Source: Arthrobacter sp. DWC3
GTDB lineage: Bacteria > Actinomycetota > Actinomycetes > Actinomycetales > Micrococcaceae
NCBI RefSeq assembly: GCF_002929375.1
Contig: NZ_PJIP01000010.1
Span: 82,296-146,295, forward strand
Direction: 5' to 3'
DNA length: 64,000 nucleotides
Numbering within the stretch: the first letter of the stretch is position 1; the number at the start of each line of letters is the position of its first letter. The notes under the pieces were generated by a model that worked only from the letters and a program-made list of their open reading frames with translations, was not told where the DNA came from and ran no database searches. Below, piece by piece: positions 8,225 through 16,945 of the stretch. The position numbers were made by a program, and so were the translations under genes.

Positions 8225-9147
8225 GAGACCTCTCCGACCCAGGACAGCTCGTCGGCCTGGGAGAAATACGTGCGGGAGACGGCGTCCGAGGCCCTGGCGC
8301 AGGCCTTCTGGACGCGGTCCATGTGCTCGGGCAGTTCGGACATCAGGTCCCGGGTCTGGTGGAACTCCAGGAACGTCCGCGCCTGCCCGACGATGCGGCT
8401 CGCGTCGTTGATGAAGCCGACGCGCTGGTACGCGGGGTTCAGCTGCGTCAAGCACTTCTCGGCGTCGCTCAGCGCGTACACGATCGAGCGCGGGAACAGG
8501 CGGTCCAGCAGCAGGAACTCGGCCGCCTGCTGGTCGCCGAAGGACGCCCGGCGGGTCCGCAGGAAGGACTCGTACGCACCCGCGCAGCGCAGCATGTTGA
8601 CCCAGGAGAGGCCGGCCGCGTGCACGTCGTGGGTGGAGAGCATCCGGGCGGTCATGTCGGCCCGCTCCAGGCTGCGCCCGAGCACGAGGAACTGCCAGGA
8701 CTCGTCGTGGCTCATGGTGGTATCGGAGAGCCCGCGCACCATGGCGGTGCGCTCCACCACCCAGTGGCAGAACCGGTACGTGCCCACCACGTCCTTGCGG
8801 TGCTGGGTGAGGCCGTACCAGGTGGTGTTCAGGGACTCCCAGACGCTGCTGGAGACGGTCTCGCGGGCCCGCCGCGCGTTCTCGCGGGCGGCCCCGAGGG
8901 CTCCGGCGATCGAGGTGGCGCTCGTGCGGTCGTAGGCCAGGGCCTGCAGGAGGTCCGAGAGGTCGGTGTCCTCCTTCTCCGGCCGGCTGCCCATGACCCC
9001 CATGAGCTGGCGGGAGGTCTCCCGCTGCTGCGGCAGGGGCATCTGGTTGAGGCGTTCGAGGTGGACGTCGAGGATGCGCGCCGTGCCGTCGGCGCGTTCG
9101 ACGTAGCGGCCGATCCAGAAGAGGGATTCAGCGATGCGGCTGAGCAT
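8221..9147 (-). CDS. Alpha-E domain protein
   Basis: 308 residues, all-helical by appearance, opening with MLSRIAESLFWIGRYVERADGTARILDVH, the signature of alpha-E (DUF403) proteins. Rich in Arg/Glu and conserved aromatic positions; no catalytic motif can be assigned. Middle gene between the ATP-grasp gene (78-nt gap) and the transglutaminase gene (4-bp overlap). Likely a partner or substrate-binding subunit of the permuted ATP-grasp enzyme; this is inferred from constant co-occurrence. Confidence 0.88.
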   Translation of the reverse strand: MLSRIAESLFWIGRYVERADGTARILDVHLERLNQMPLPQQRETSRQLMGVMGSRPEKEDTDLSDLLQALAYDRTSATSIAGALGAARENARRARETVSSSVWESLNTTWYGLTQHRKDVVGTYRFCHWVVERTAMVRGLSDTTMSHDESWQFLVLGRSLERADMTARMLSTHDVHAAGLSWVNMLRCAGAYESFLRTRRASFGDQQAAEFLLLDRLFPRSIVYALSDAEKCLTQLNPAYQRVGFINDASRIVGQARTFLEFHQTRDLMSELPEHMDRVQKACARASDAVSRTYFSQADELSWVGEVS

Positions 9148-9225
9148 GGGGGCTGCCTTCCCGTAGGTCGGTGGTGGGGATCATCAGGGTCTCGGGGGTC
9201 TCGGGGGTCTTGGTCGCCGCCGGGG

Positions 9226-10794
9226 TCATTGCTGTTGCTGCTCCGACTGCTTGTCCTGCCAGTTGGTCTCGATCGGCCAGACGCTGGTGCGCTCGCGGAC
9301 CGTCACGACGGGCCGTTCGGGCGGCGCGGCGCCCTCCACGGGCCCGCGGACCTCGCCGTCGACCACCCAGGTGTCCTTGGAACCCCCGCCCTGGCTCGAG
9401 TTCACGATCAGGGAGCCCTCCTTCATGGCCACGCGGGTGAGCCCGCCGGGCAGCACCCAGACGTCCTCGCCATCGTTGACGGCGAAGGGGCGCAGGTCCA
9501 CGTGGCGGGGGCTGAACTGCCCGCCGGACATGGTGGGCACGGTGGAGAGCTGCAGGACGGGCTGCGCGATCCAGCCGCGCGGGTCCTCGAGGATCTTCGC
9601 GCGGAGGGTGTCGAGCTCGGTCCGTGTGGCGTCCGGTCCGATGACGAGCCCCTTGCCGCCGGAGCCGTCCACGGGCTTGACGACGAGCTCGTCGAGCCGG
9701 TCGAGGACCTCCTCGCGCGCCGGGGCGTCCTCGAGCCGGTAGGTGTCCACGTTGGCGATGATCGGATCCTCCCCCAGGTAGTACCGGATGAGGTCGGGGA
9801 CGTAGGTGTAGACGAGCTTGTCGTCGGCCACGCCGTTGCCGACGGCGTTCGCGATGGTCACCATGCCCGCCCGTGCCGCGTTCACGATCCCCGGGCACCC
9901 GAGCACCGAGTCCGCGCGGAACTGCAGCGGGTCGAGGAACTCGTCGTCGATGCGCTTGTAGATGACGTCCACGCGCTGCTCGCCCGCGGTGGTGCGCATG
10001 TACACGCGGTTGCCGCGGCAGATGAGGTCCCGCCCCTCGACGAGCTCCACGCCCATGAGGCCGGCGAGCAGCGTGTGCTCGAAGTACGCGGAGTTGAACA
10101 CGCCGGGCGTCAGGACGACGACGGTGGGGTCCTCGACGCCGGGAGGCGCGGTCTTCCGCAGGGCGGCGAGCAGGCGGCGGGGGTACTCCTCGACGGGCCG
10201 GATGCGCTGCTGGCCGAACGCCTCGGGCAGGCCCTTGGCCATGGCGCGGCGGTTCTCGAGGACGTAGCTCACGCCGCTGGGGACGCGGACGTTGTCCTCG
10301 AGCACGCGGAAGGTGCCCTGCTGGTCGCGGACCACGTCGATGCCGGAGATGTGCACGCGGACCCCACCGGCGGGCGCGAAGCCGGCGACCTCGCGGTGGA
10401 AGTGGGCGCTGGAGGTGATGAGGCGGCGCGGGATCACGCCGTCGGACACCACCGTCATCCGGTCGTAGACGTCGTCCAGGAACGCCTCCAGGGCCTTCAC
10501 GCGCTGGGCCACGCCGCGCTCCAGCGTGTCCCAGTCGCTGCCGGCGATGACGCGCGGCACGATGTCCAGCGGGAAGGGGCGTTCCTCACCGGCGAAGTCG
10601 AAGGTGACGCCCCGGTCCAGGAAGGTGCGGGCCATGGAGTCGGCCCGCGCGGTGACGGCGGCGAGGTTGAGCTCGTCCAGGGCCGCGGCGACCTGGCCGT
10701 ACTCGGTGCGTGGCAGTTGCCCGGCGTCGAACATCTCGTCGAAGGCGGGCGTCTTGCGGGCGGCGGCTGCGTAGTCAGCGAAGAGCTCGGACAT
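9226..10794 (-). CDS. Circularly permuted ATP-grasp type 2 protein
   Basis: 522 residues. Start at the ATG at 10794 (MSELFADYAAAARKTPAFDEMF), the usual N-terminus of this family. Recognisable blocks are RVLEDNVRVPSGVSYVLENR, RYYLGEDPIIANVDTYRL and VVKPVDGSGGKGLVIGPDA, the last being a nucleotide-binding glycine-rich loop. ATP-grasp enzymes activate a carboxylate as acyl-phosphate for attack by an amine; the actual substrates are unknown. The C-terminus ends in a Gln-rich tail. First gene of the operon with the alpha-E and transglutaminase proteins. Confidence 0.9.
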   Translation of the reverse strand: MSELFADYAAAARKTPAFDEMFDAGQLPRTEYGQVAAALDELNLAAVTARADSMARTFLDRGVTFDFAGEERPFPLDIVPRVIAGSDWDTLERGVAQRVKALEAFLDDVYDRMTVVSDGVIPRRLITSSAHFHREVAGFAPAGGVRVHISGIDVVRDQQGTFRVLEDNVRVPSGVSYVLENRRAMAKGLPEAFGQQRIRPVEEYPRRLLAALRKTAPPGVEDPTVVVLTPGVFNSAYFEHTLLAGLMGVELVEGRDLICRGNRVYMRTTAGEQRVDVIYKRIDDEFLDPLQFRADSVLGCPGIVNAARAGMVTIANAVGNGVADDKLVYTYVPDLIRYYLGEDPIIANVDTYRLEDAPAREEVLDRLDELVVKPVDGSGGKGLVIGPDATRTELDTLRAKILEDPRGWIAQPVLQLSTVPTMSGGQFSPRHVDLRPFAVNDGEDVWVLPGGLTRVAMKEGSLIVNSSQGGGSKDTWVVDGEVRGPVEGAAPPERPVVTVRERTSVWPIETNWQDKQSEQQQQ

Positions 10795-10903
10795 GGCATA
10801 ACAGTGCCATGGATGACCCCTCGGTACACATCCGCACACACCGGTACACGCGCAGTTAATCCGCCGGAAACATCACGCTCCGGGTGCGTGGTTGAATGGC
10901 CGG

Positions 10904-13531
10904 ATGGAGAACGAGAATCTGGGCCGCGACGAGGCGGCCGCCCGGTCCGCGCTGCTCCGGACGGAGAGCTACGCCGTCGAGCTGGACCTCTCCGCGGCAC
11001 GCGACCCGGACACCGCCACCTACCGCACCGTCACCACCGTGGCCTTCTCCTGCCGGCGGCCGGGCAGCTCCACCTTCCTCGACTTCATCGGCGACGTCAC
11101 GGCGCTGGAACTCAATGGACGGACGCTCGATCCCGCGGTGGCCGACGGCGCCCGGGTGGAACTCCACGACCTCGCCGAGCACAACACGGTCAGGGTGGAA
11201 GGGCTGGCCCGCTACAGCTCGAGCGGCGAAGGACTCCACCGGTTCGTTGATCCCGCCGACGGGGAGACCTATCTCTACACGCAGTACGAGCCCGCCGACG
11301 CCCGCCGCGTCTTCGCCTGCTTCGAGCAGCCCGACCTCAAGGCGTCCTTCTCCTTCAGCGTGCTCGCCCCCGCCGACTGGACGGTCGCCTCGAACGGCGC
11401 GGAAGAGGCCATGCAGCCGGTGGAGCCGGCCGACGCCGCGGACGACGCCGGGCGCGCCCCGATCGCACGGTGGACGTTCGCGCCGACCCGGCGTATCTCC
11501 ACCTACATCACCACCGTGCTCGCCGGCCCGTACCACCGGGAGACCGATGCGTGGACCGGCGCACCCGGCACGGCGGCCGAGGGACTCGTGGTCCCGCTCG
11601 CCCTCTACTGCCGCCGGTCCCTGGCCCCCTCCTTCGACGCCCCGGAGATCTTCGACACCACCCGGCGCGGTCTCGACTTCTTCCACGACCTCTTCGACTA
11701 CCCCTACCCCTTTGGCAAGTACGACCAGGCGTTCGTGCCCGAGTACAACCTCGGGGCCATGGAGAACCCGGGCCTCGTGACGTTCACGGAGAACTACGTG
11801 TTCCAGTCCGCCGCCACCGACGCGCAGCGCGAGGGACGCGCGAACACGATCATGCACGAGATGGCGCACATGTGGTTCGGGGACCTCGTGACGATGTCCT
11901 GGTGGGACGACCTGTGGCTCAAGGAGTCCTTCGCCGACTACATGGGCGCCCTCGCGGTGGCCGAGGCCACGCGGTGGGAGACGTCCTGGGTGAGCTTCGC
12001 GAACCGCCGCAAGACCTGGGCGTACGTGCAGGACCAGCTCCCGACCACGCACCCGATCGTCGCGGACATCCCGGACCTCGAGGCGGCGAAGCAGAACTTC
12101 GACGGCATCACGTACGCCAAGGGTGCCTCGGTGCTGAAGCAGCTCGTCGCCTACGTGGGCCGTGAGGCGTTCACGTCCGCCGCCCGCCAGTACTTCCGCA
12201 GGCACGAGTACGGGAACACGACCCTCACCGACCTCCTCGACGTCCTCGCGGCCGCGACGGGCCAGGATCTCGCGGGCTGGTCGCGCGCCTGGCTCGAGAC
12301 CTCGGGTGTCCCCTCGCTGCGGCCCGAGGTGACCGCCGAGGACGGCGTCCTCACCGGGGTGACCATCCTGCAGGACGCCGTGGACCCGGTGACCGGCCGG
12401 GACGAGCCCCGGCCGCACCGGATCCGGCTGGGCCTCTACTCGTTCGACGACGACGGCTGGCTGGTCCGCTCGGCGGCCGAGGCCGTGACCGTCGAGGGCG
12501 GCCGAACTCCGGTGCCGGCGCTCGTCGGCGCGGTCCGGCCCGACCTCCTGCTGGTCAACGACGACGACCTCACGTACGCGAAGGTCTCCTTCGACGAGCG
12601 GTCCCTCGCGACCCTCCTGGCGTCGATCCACCGCCTGCGGGATCCCCTCGCGCGCGCCACGTGCCTCACCGCCCTGTGGTCCTCCACGCGGGACGCGGAC
12701 ATGCCGGCGGCGTCCTACCTCGACGCCGTGATGCTCGCGGCTCCGGCCGAGACCGGCGTGGGCGTGCTGCAGGTCCTGCTGGCCAACGCCCGGAGCGCCG
12801 TGGAGCGCTTCGCCCCCGCCGACGGGCGGCCCGCGCTCCGCGACCGTCTGGGCGACTTCCTCGCCGACGGCCTCCGTGCCGCCGACGCCGGGTCCGACCT
12901 GCAGCTCGCCTGGGCCCGTGCCCTCGCGGCCGCCGCACGGACCGCGCCGCGCGCGGCCGACGTCGTCCGGTCCGTGCTCGACGGCGACGAGGTGATCGAC
13001 GGCCTCCGCCTCGACGCCGAACTGCGCTGGTTCTTCCTCCAGGGTCTCGCCGCGCAGCAGCGGGTGCGGGCCGGGGAGCTGGAGGCGCAGCGGAGCGAGG
13101 ACGCGACGGCATCGGGGCGCGTGGGCTTCACCCTCGCCTCGGCCGCTGTCCCGGACGCGGCCATCAAGGAGGCCACATGGGCCGAGGCGGTCCGGGGCGA
13201 GCGGCTGTCCAACGAGCTGCTCGGCGCGGCCATCGAGGGCTTCATGATCGGTCCCCGCGAGCTGCTGGGGCGGTACGAGGAACCGTACTTCCGGGCCGTC
13301 CGCGAGGTCTGGGCCACGCGCGGCATCGAGATGGCGAGCAGGATCGTCCGGGGACTGTACCCGGCGCACCAGGACCTCGACGGCGCGCCGGAACGGCACC
13401 CGGTCGTCGTGCGGACGGACGCGTGGCTCACCGAGCACGCCGACGCACCCGCGGCGCTCCGCCGCATCATCGTCGAGGAGCGCGACCACCTGCTGCGGTC
13501 GCTGAGGGCCCAGGCTCAGGGCACGCGGTAG
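10904..13531 (+). CDS. pepN: Aminopeptidase N (M1 family zinc metallopeptidase)
   Basis: 875 residues from the ATG at 10904, the usual length. It removes N-terminal residues from peptides in the cytosol. The substrate-recognition motif GAMEN is present, and the zinc site is HEMAH at residues 318-322 with the third ligand Glu341 (HExxH-x18-E). The C-terminal helical ERAP1-like domain is complete. A TTG 12 nt upstream is in frame but less likely. The last 16 bp overlap the 3' end of the convergent lipoate ligase gene. Confidence 0.95.
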   Translation: MENENLGRDEAAARSALLRTESYAVELDLSAARDPDTATYRTVTTVAFSCRRPGSSTFLDFIGDVTALELNGRTLDPAVADGARVELHDLAEHNTVRVEGLARYSSSGEGLHRFVDPADGETYLYTQYEPADARRVFACFEQPDLKASFSFSVLAPADWTVASNGAEEAMQPVEPADAADDAGRAPIARWTFAPTRRISTYITTVLAGPYHRETDAWTGAPGTAAEGLVVPLALYCRRSLAPSFDAPEIFDTTRRGLDFFHDLFDYPYPFGKYDQAFVPEYNLGAMENPGLVTFTENYVFQSAATDAQREGRANTIMHEMAHMWFGDLVTMSWWDDLWLKESFADYMGALAVAEATRWETSWVSFANRRKTWAYVQDQLPTTHPIVADIPDLEAAKQNFDGITYAKGASVLKQLVAYVGREAFTSAARQYFRRHEYGNTTLTDLLDVLAAATGQDLAGWSRAWLETSGVPSLRPEVTAEDGVLTGVTILQDAVDPVTGRDEPRPHRIRLGLYSFDDDGWLVRSAAEAVTVEGGRTPVPALVGAVRPDLLLVNDDDLTYAKVSFDERSLATLLASIHRLRDPLARATCLTALWSSTRDADMPAASYLDAVMLAAPAETGVGVLQVLLANARSAVERFAPADGRPALRDRLGDFLADGLRAADAGSDLQLAWARALAAAARTAPRAADVVRSVLDGDEVIDGLRLDAELRWFFLQGLAAQQRVRAGELEAQRSEDATASGRVGFTLASAAVPDAAIKEATWAEAVRGERLSNELLGAAIEGFMIGPRELLGRYEEPYFRAVREVWATRGIEMASRIVRGLYPAHQDLDGAPERHPVVVRTDAWLTEHADAPAALRRIIVEERDHLLRSLRAQAQGTR

Positions 13532-14592
13532 AGCCAGTCGTCCGTGCCGAACTTGGTCTCCACGAGCTCCCCGGCCCGGCGGAGCTCGTCCTCGGACAGG
13601 CTGGCGTCCACCGCGCCGTAGCGCCGGCGGAACGTGGACATCAGCACGTCGATGATCTCCTCGCGGGTCCTGCCGGTCTGGCGGCGCAGCGGGTCCACGC
13701 GCTTCTTCGCGCTCCGCGTCCCCTTGTCCGACATCTTCTCCTTGCCGATGCGCAGCACCTCGAGCATCTTGTCCGCGTCGATGTCGTAGCTCATGGTCAC
13801 GTGGTGCAGCATGCCGCCGTTGGCGAGCCGCTTCTGCGCGGCGCCGCCGATCTTCCCGAGGTCCGTGGCGATGTCGTTGAGGGGCTGGTACCAGGCCGTG
13901 ATGCCGAGCTCCTGCAGGGCCTCCATGACCCAGGCGTCGAGGAAGGGGTAGGAGTCGGCGAAGCTCATGCCGTCCACGAGGGACTGCGGCACGTAGAGGG
14001 AGTAGGTGATGGCGTTGCCGTGCTCCATGAACATGGCTCCCCCGCCGCTGATCCGCCGGACCACCGTGACGCCGTGCCGTGCGGCGCCGTCGGGGTCCAC
14101 CTCGTTGCGCATGGACTGGAAGCTGCCGATCACCACGGAGGGCGACTGCCATTCCCAGAACCGGAGGACGGGGTTGCGGGCCCCCGTGCCGACGTCGTTC
14201 GTGAGGACCTCGTCCATGGCGACGTGCATCGCGGTGGACAGCGGCGTGGGCGGGATGATCTCCCAGGCGTGGTCGGCGAAGCCCGTGGCCCGGCCCAGCG
14301 CCCGGCGGACGGCGGTGGCGATCGCCTCGGGCGAGAAGCCGAACAGCACGGCGGACGGATCCAGGCGCGCCGTGACGGCCGCGGCGAGCTCCCCGGGTGC
14401 CGTGTCGGCGGGGATTCCCTCGAGGGCTGCGTTGATGTCGAGGAGGGCCTCGTCGGGTTCGAGGAAGAAGTCGCCGTTGACGGAGACGTCGGCGAGGCGT
14501 CCGTCGCGGACCGTGAGGTCCACGGCGGTGAGCTTGCCGCCGGGCGTCTTGAACTCACCGTGCAGGCGGGACGTTCCGGATTCCTGGGTCAT
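13516..14592 (-). CDS. lplA: Lipoate-protein ligase A with fused N-terminal accessory domain
   Basis: 358 residues. Residues about 1-90 resemble the lipoate ligase accessory (LplB-like) domain; the remainder is the biotin/lipoate A/B ligase fold. Motifs: VVRRISGGGAMFMEHGN, corresponding to the RRxSGGG lipoyl-AMP binding loop, and KIGGAAQKRL with the catalytic lysine region. It attaches lipoate to E2 subunits and GCVH. Having the accessory domain at the N-terminus of one chain is a known arrangement. Convergent 16-bp overlap with pepN. Some relatives are octanoyltransferases (LipM-like), so the exact reaction is less certain than the fold. Confidence 0.85.
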   Translation of the reverse strand: MTQESGTSRLHGEFKTPGGKLTAVDLTVRDGRLADVSVNGDFFLEPDEALLDINAALEGIPADTAPGELAAAVTARLDPSAVLFGFSPEAIATAVRRALGRATGFADHAWEIIPPTPLSTAMHVAMDEVLTNDVGTGARNPVLRFWEWQSPSVVIGSFQSMRNEVDPDGAARHGVTVVRRISGGGAMFMEHGNAITYSLYVPQSLVDGMSFADSYPFLDAWVMEALQELGITAWYQPLNDIATDLGKIGGAAQKRLANGGMLHHVTMSYDIDADKMLEVLRIGKEKMSDKGTRSAKKRVDPLRRQTGRTREEIIDVLMSTFRRRYGAVDASLSEDELRRAGELVETKFGTDDWLYRVP

Positions 14593-14646
14593 TGCTGGGC
14601 CTCCCCGTGCCGCCCGCCGCCGGGCGCATCGGTGTCGTGGTGGGAA

Positions 14647-14670
14647 GTGGTGCCGGATGTGGTGCCGGAT
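14647..14670. repeat. Short tandem repeat
   Basis: GTGGTGCCGGAT occurs twice head to tail (14647-14658, 14659-14670), just 5' of the lipoate ligase start on its strand. No role can be assigned. Confidence 0.6.
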
Positions 14671-14683
14671 GTCACGTTAAGCG

Positions 14684-14716
14684 GGAGAAGCCACGCCGGG
14701 TGGGCGTGGCTTCTCC
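14684..14716 (-). terminator. Hairpin after rpmE2
   Basis: Perfect 14-bp stem GGAGAAGCCACGCC / GGCGTGGCTTCTCC with a 5-nt loop, 39 nt past the rpmE2 stop on its strand. Likely the terminator of the ribosomal protein transcript, separating it from lplA. Confidence 0.75.
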
Positions 14717-14754
14717 TCGGGTCCAGGCTCGTGCCCGTACGGTGCGGAGCTGGA

Positions 14755-15012
14755 CTACTTCTTGGCGCCGAAGCCCTTGAAGCGGGCGTTGAAGCGCTCG
14801 ACGCGGCCGGCGGAGTCCATGATGCGCTGCTTGCCCGTGTAGAACGGGTGGGACTCCGAGGAGATCTCGACCTCGATGAGGGGGTAGGTGTTGCCGTCTT
14901 CCCACTCGATGGTCTTGGCGGAGCCGACCGTGGACTTGGTCAGGAACGCCTTGTCGGAGGCCAGGTCGCGGAACACGACGGACTGGTACTTGGGGTGGAT
15001 ATCAGACTTCAC
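14755..15012 (-). CDS. rpmE2: 50S ribosomal protein L31 type B
   Basis: 85 residues from the GTG at 15012 ([20 protein letters not shown]), preceded by AGAAGG. There is no cysteine, so it lacks the zinc-ribbon ligands of the C+ L31; this is the zinc-independent paralog that usually replaces it when zinc is scarce and is often Zur-repressed. No convincing Zur box was found upstream; instead there is an unrelated hairpin in the leader. Confidence 0.95.
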   Translation of the reverse strand: MKSDIHPKYQSVVFRDLASDKAFLTKSTVGSAKTIEWEDGNTYPLIEVEISSESHPFYTGKQRIMDSAGRVERFNARFKGFGAKK

Positions 15013-15030
15013 GGGACTACCTTCTCTGGT

Positions 15031-15089
15031 TGCCTGGATTTTGCCAGGCACGGGGACGTAAGGGGTGGCTGCGCCAGCTACCCATACTA
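15031..15089 (-). promoter_or_regulatory. Promoter and leader hairpin of rpmE2
   Basis: On the minus strand TAGTAT (15084-15089) is a good -10 box, giving a leader of roughly 65 nt. Inside it TGCCTGG/CCAGGCA (15031-15050) forms a 7-bp inverted repeat with a 6-nt spacer, just ahead of the Shine-Dalgarno. It could be an autogenous or other regulatory hairpin. Confidence 0.5.
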
Positions 15090-15109
15090 GCCCAGGTGCC
15101 GCACCGCCG

Positions 15110-15946
15110 CTAAACCCCGGTGCGGACCGTTCCCGCCGGGCCGCCGTACCGGCACTCCCAGAAGGCGACGGCGGCGGCCGCCGCGACGTTCAGGGAGTCC
15201 ACTCCCCCGTGCATCGGGATGGTCAGGGCGACGTCGGCCTCGGCGAGGGCCGCGTCGGTGAGCCCGTCCCCCTCGGTGCCGAGCAGGAGGGCGAGCCGTT
15301 CGTGCTCGCGTGCGGGGAACGCGCCGAGCGCCACGGCGCCGGGTGCCAGGGCGAGTGCTGCGAGGGTGAAGCCGGCGGCCCGGACGGTGGCGAGATCCCC
15401 TGGCCAGGACCGGAGCCGCGTCCACGGCACCTGGAACACACTGCCCATGCTGACGCGCACCGCGCGCCGGTAGAGCGGATCCGCGCTGCGCGGGCTGACC
15501 AGCACGGCGTCGATCCCGAGTGCGGCGGCGGAGCGGAACACCGCCCCGAGGTTGGTGTGGTCCACCATGTCCTCGATGACCGCGACGCGCCGGGCGGAGG
15601 CGAGGATCTGCTCCAGGGGCAGGGGCGCGGGACGGTGCATCGCGGCCAGGGCGCCGCGGTGGAGGTGGAACCCCGTGATCGCCTCGAGCACGGCCTCCGG
15701 CGCGACGAAGGCCGGCACCGACGGGAACCGCGCGAGGACGTCCTCGAGGTCCGGCAGCCACTTGGGCGCCAGGAGGAAGGACCGCGGTGCGTGGCCGGCA
15801 TCGACGGCGCGGCGCAGCACCTTCGAACTCTCGGCGATGTAGAGGCCCTCGGCGGGCTCCCGTGCGAGGCGCAGCTGGACGTCGGTCAGGTTCCGGTAGT
15901 CGGCGATCCGCGGGTCGTCGGCCGTGTGGAGCTCGACGAGCGGCAT
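15110..15946 (-). CDS. SPOUT-family RNA 2'-O-methyltransferase (TrmH/SpoU type)
   Basis: 278 residues. A short N-terminal substrate-binding domain (residues 1-100) precedes a SPOUT domain with its three motifs: [23 protein letters not shown] and [18 protein letters not shown]. These form the knot that binds S-adenosylmethionine. It methylates a ribose in tRNA or 23S rRNA; the target cannot be read from sequence. Lies downstream of the ABC ATPase gene in the same direction, with a 43-nt gap. Confidence 0.88.
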   Translation of the reverse strand: MPLVELHTADDPRIADYRNLTDVQLRLAREPAEGLYIAESSKVLRRAVDAGHAPRSFLLAPKWLPDLEDVLARFPSVPAFVAPEAVLEAITGFHLHRGALAAMHRPAPLPLEQILASARRVAVIEDMVDHTNLGAVFRSAAALGIDAVLVSPRSADPLYRRAVRVSMGSVFQVPWTRLRSWPGDLATVRAAGFTLAALALAPGAVALGAFPAREHERLALLLGTEGDGLTDAALAEADVALTIPMHGGVDSLNVAAAAAVAFWECRYGGPAGTVRTGV

Positions 15947-15989
15947 CAGCGGCCGGCCGCGTCCGCGCTGCGGCGGCGGGAGTCCGTGC

Positions 15990-16775
15990 TCACGCCCGGG
16001 CGACGGCGCTGTAGCGGCCGTTCTCCTCGGTGACCTTCAGGGCGACGTCGAACGCGGCACCCAGGTTCTCCTCGGTGAGCACCTCGCCGATCGGCCCTGC
16101 CGAGACCACGGCGCCGTCGCGGAGCAGCAGCGCGTGCGTGAAGCCCGGCGGGACCTCCTCGAGGTGGTGCGTCACGAGCACCATGGCGGGCGCGTCCTCG
16201 TCGCGGGCGAGGTCGGTGAGCCGCTGCACGAGGTCCTCGCGGCCGGCGAGGTCGAGGCCCGCGGCGGGCTCGTCGAGGAGCAGCAGCTCCGGGTCCGCCA
16301 TGAGGGCGCGGGCGATCTGCACGCGCTTGCGCTCGCCCTCGCTGAGGGAGCCGAAGCGGCGGTTCATGAAGCGGGACACACCCCATGTGTCGAGCAGGCG
16401 GAAGGCACGCCGCTCGTCGAGGCGCTCGTACTGTTCGCGCCAGCGTCCGGTCACACCGTAGGACGCGGTGACCACGACGTCGAGGACGGTCTCGTGGTCC
16501 GGCACCTGGGACGCGAGGGCCGCCGAGGCGAGGCCGATCCGCGGACGCAGCTCGAAGACGTCGACGGCGCCCATGACCTCGTCGAGGATGCCGACGACGC
16601 CGCGCGTGGGATGCAGGCGGGCCCCAGCGAGCTGGAGCAGCGTGGTCTTGCCCGCTCCGTTGGGGCCCATGACCACCCAGCGCTCGCCCTCCCGGACCTG
16701 CCAGTCGATGTCGTCGAGCAGGGTCTTGCCGCCCCTGACGAGGCTCACTCCCGCCAGTTCCAGAACGTTGCACAT
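15990..16775 (-). CDS. Stand-alone ABC transporter ATP-binding protein
   Basis: 261 residues. Walker A MGPNGAGKTTLLQL, signature LSEGERKRVQIARAL, Walker B LLLLDEPAAGLDL, and switch His in LVTHHLEEVP. Similar in layout to YlmA-type ATPases with an iron-siderophore-like architecture, but no permease or binding protein is encoded nearby, so the partner is unknown. Start at the ATG at 16775; TAGTGT on the minus strand ends 8 nt upstream, so the transcript may be nearly leaderless. Confidence 0.85.
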   Translation of the reverse strand: MCNVLELAGVSLVRGGKTLLDDIDWQVREGERWVVMGPNGAGKTTLLQLAGARLHPTRGVVGILDEVMGAVDVFELRPRIGLASAALASQVPDHETVLDVVVTASYGVTGRWREQYERLDERRAFRLLDTWGVSRFMNRRFGSLSEGERKRVQIARALMADPELLLLDEPAAGLDLAGREDLVQRLTDLARDEDAPAMVLVTHHLEEVPPGFTHALLLRDGAVVSAGPIGEVLTEENLGAAFDVALKVTEENGRYSAVARA

Positions 16776-16945
16776 GGTCCTAGACACTAGGCTAAGGAGC
16801 GGCCCCGTGGCGAAACCGTCGGGCCTTGCGGGCAGCGGCGGTCGCCGCCCCGGCAGCCCTGCGGCCCTCGTTCCCGCGGTGGCGGGCGGCAGGACGCGCG
16901 GGCACGGAACGACGACGCCGGGCACGGCGCGGACAGGAGTGGCAC

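Noticed and set aside
9171-9225. TCTCGGGGG near-repeats in the gap between the ATP-grasp and alpha-E genes
   Set aside because: Only two or three imperfect units in a GC-rich spacer; no sign of a CRISPR or structured repeat.
10856-14152. A 1098-codon minus-strand frame across pepN
   Set aside because: Shadow of pepN and lipoate ligase; low-complexity residue pattern and no family resemblance.
15031-15050. Zur box upstream of rpmE2
   Set aside because: The dyad TGCCTGG/CCAGGCA does not resemble the AT-rich actinobacterial Zur consensus and lies downstream of the -10.
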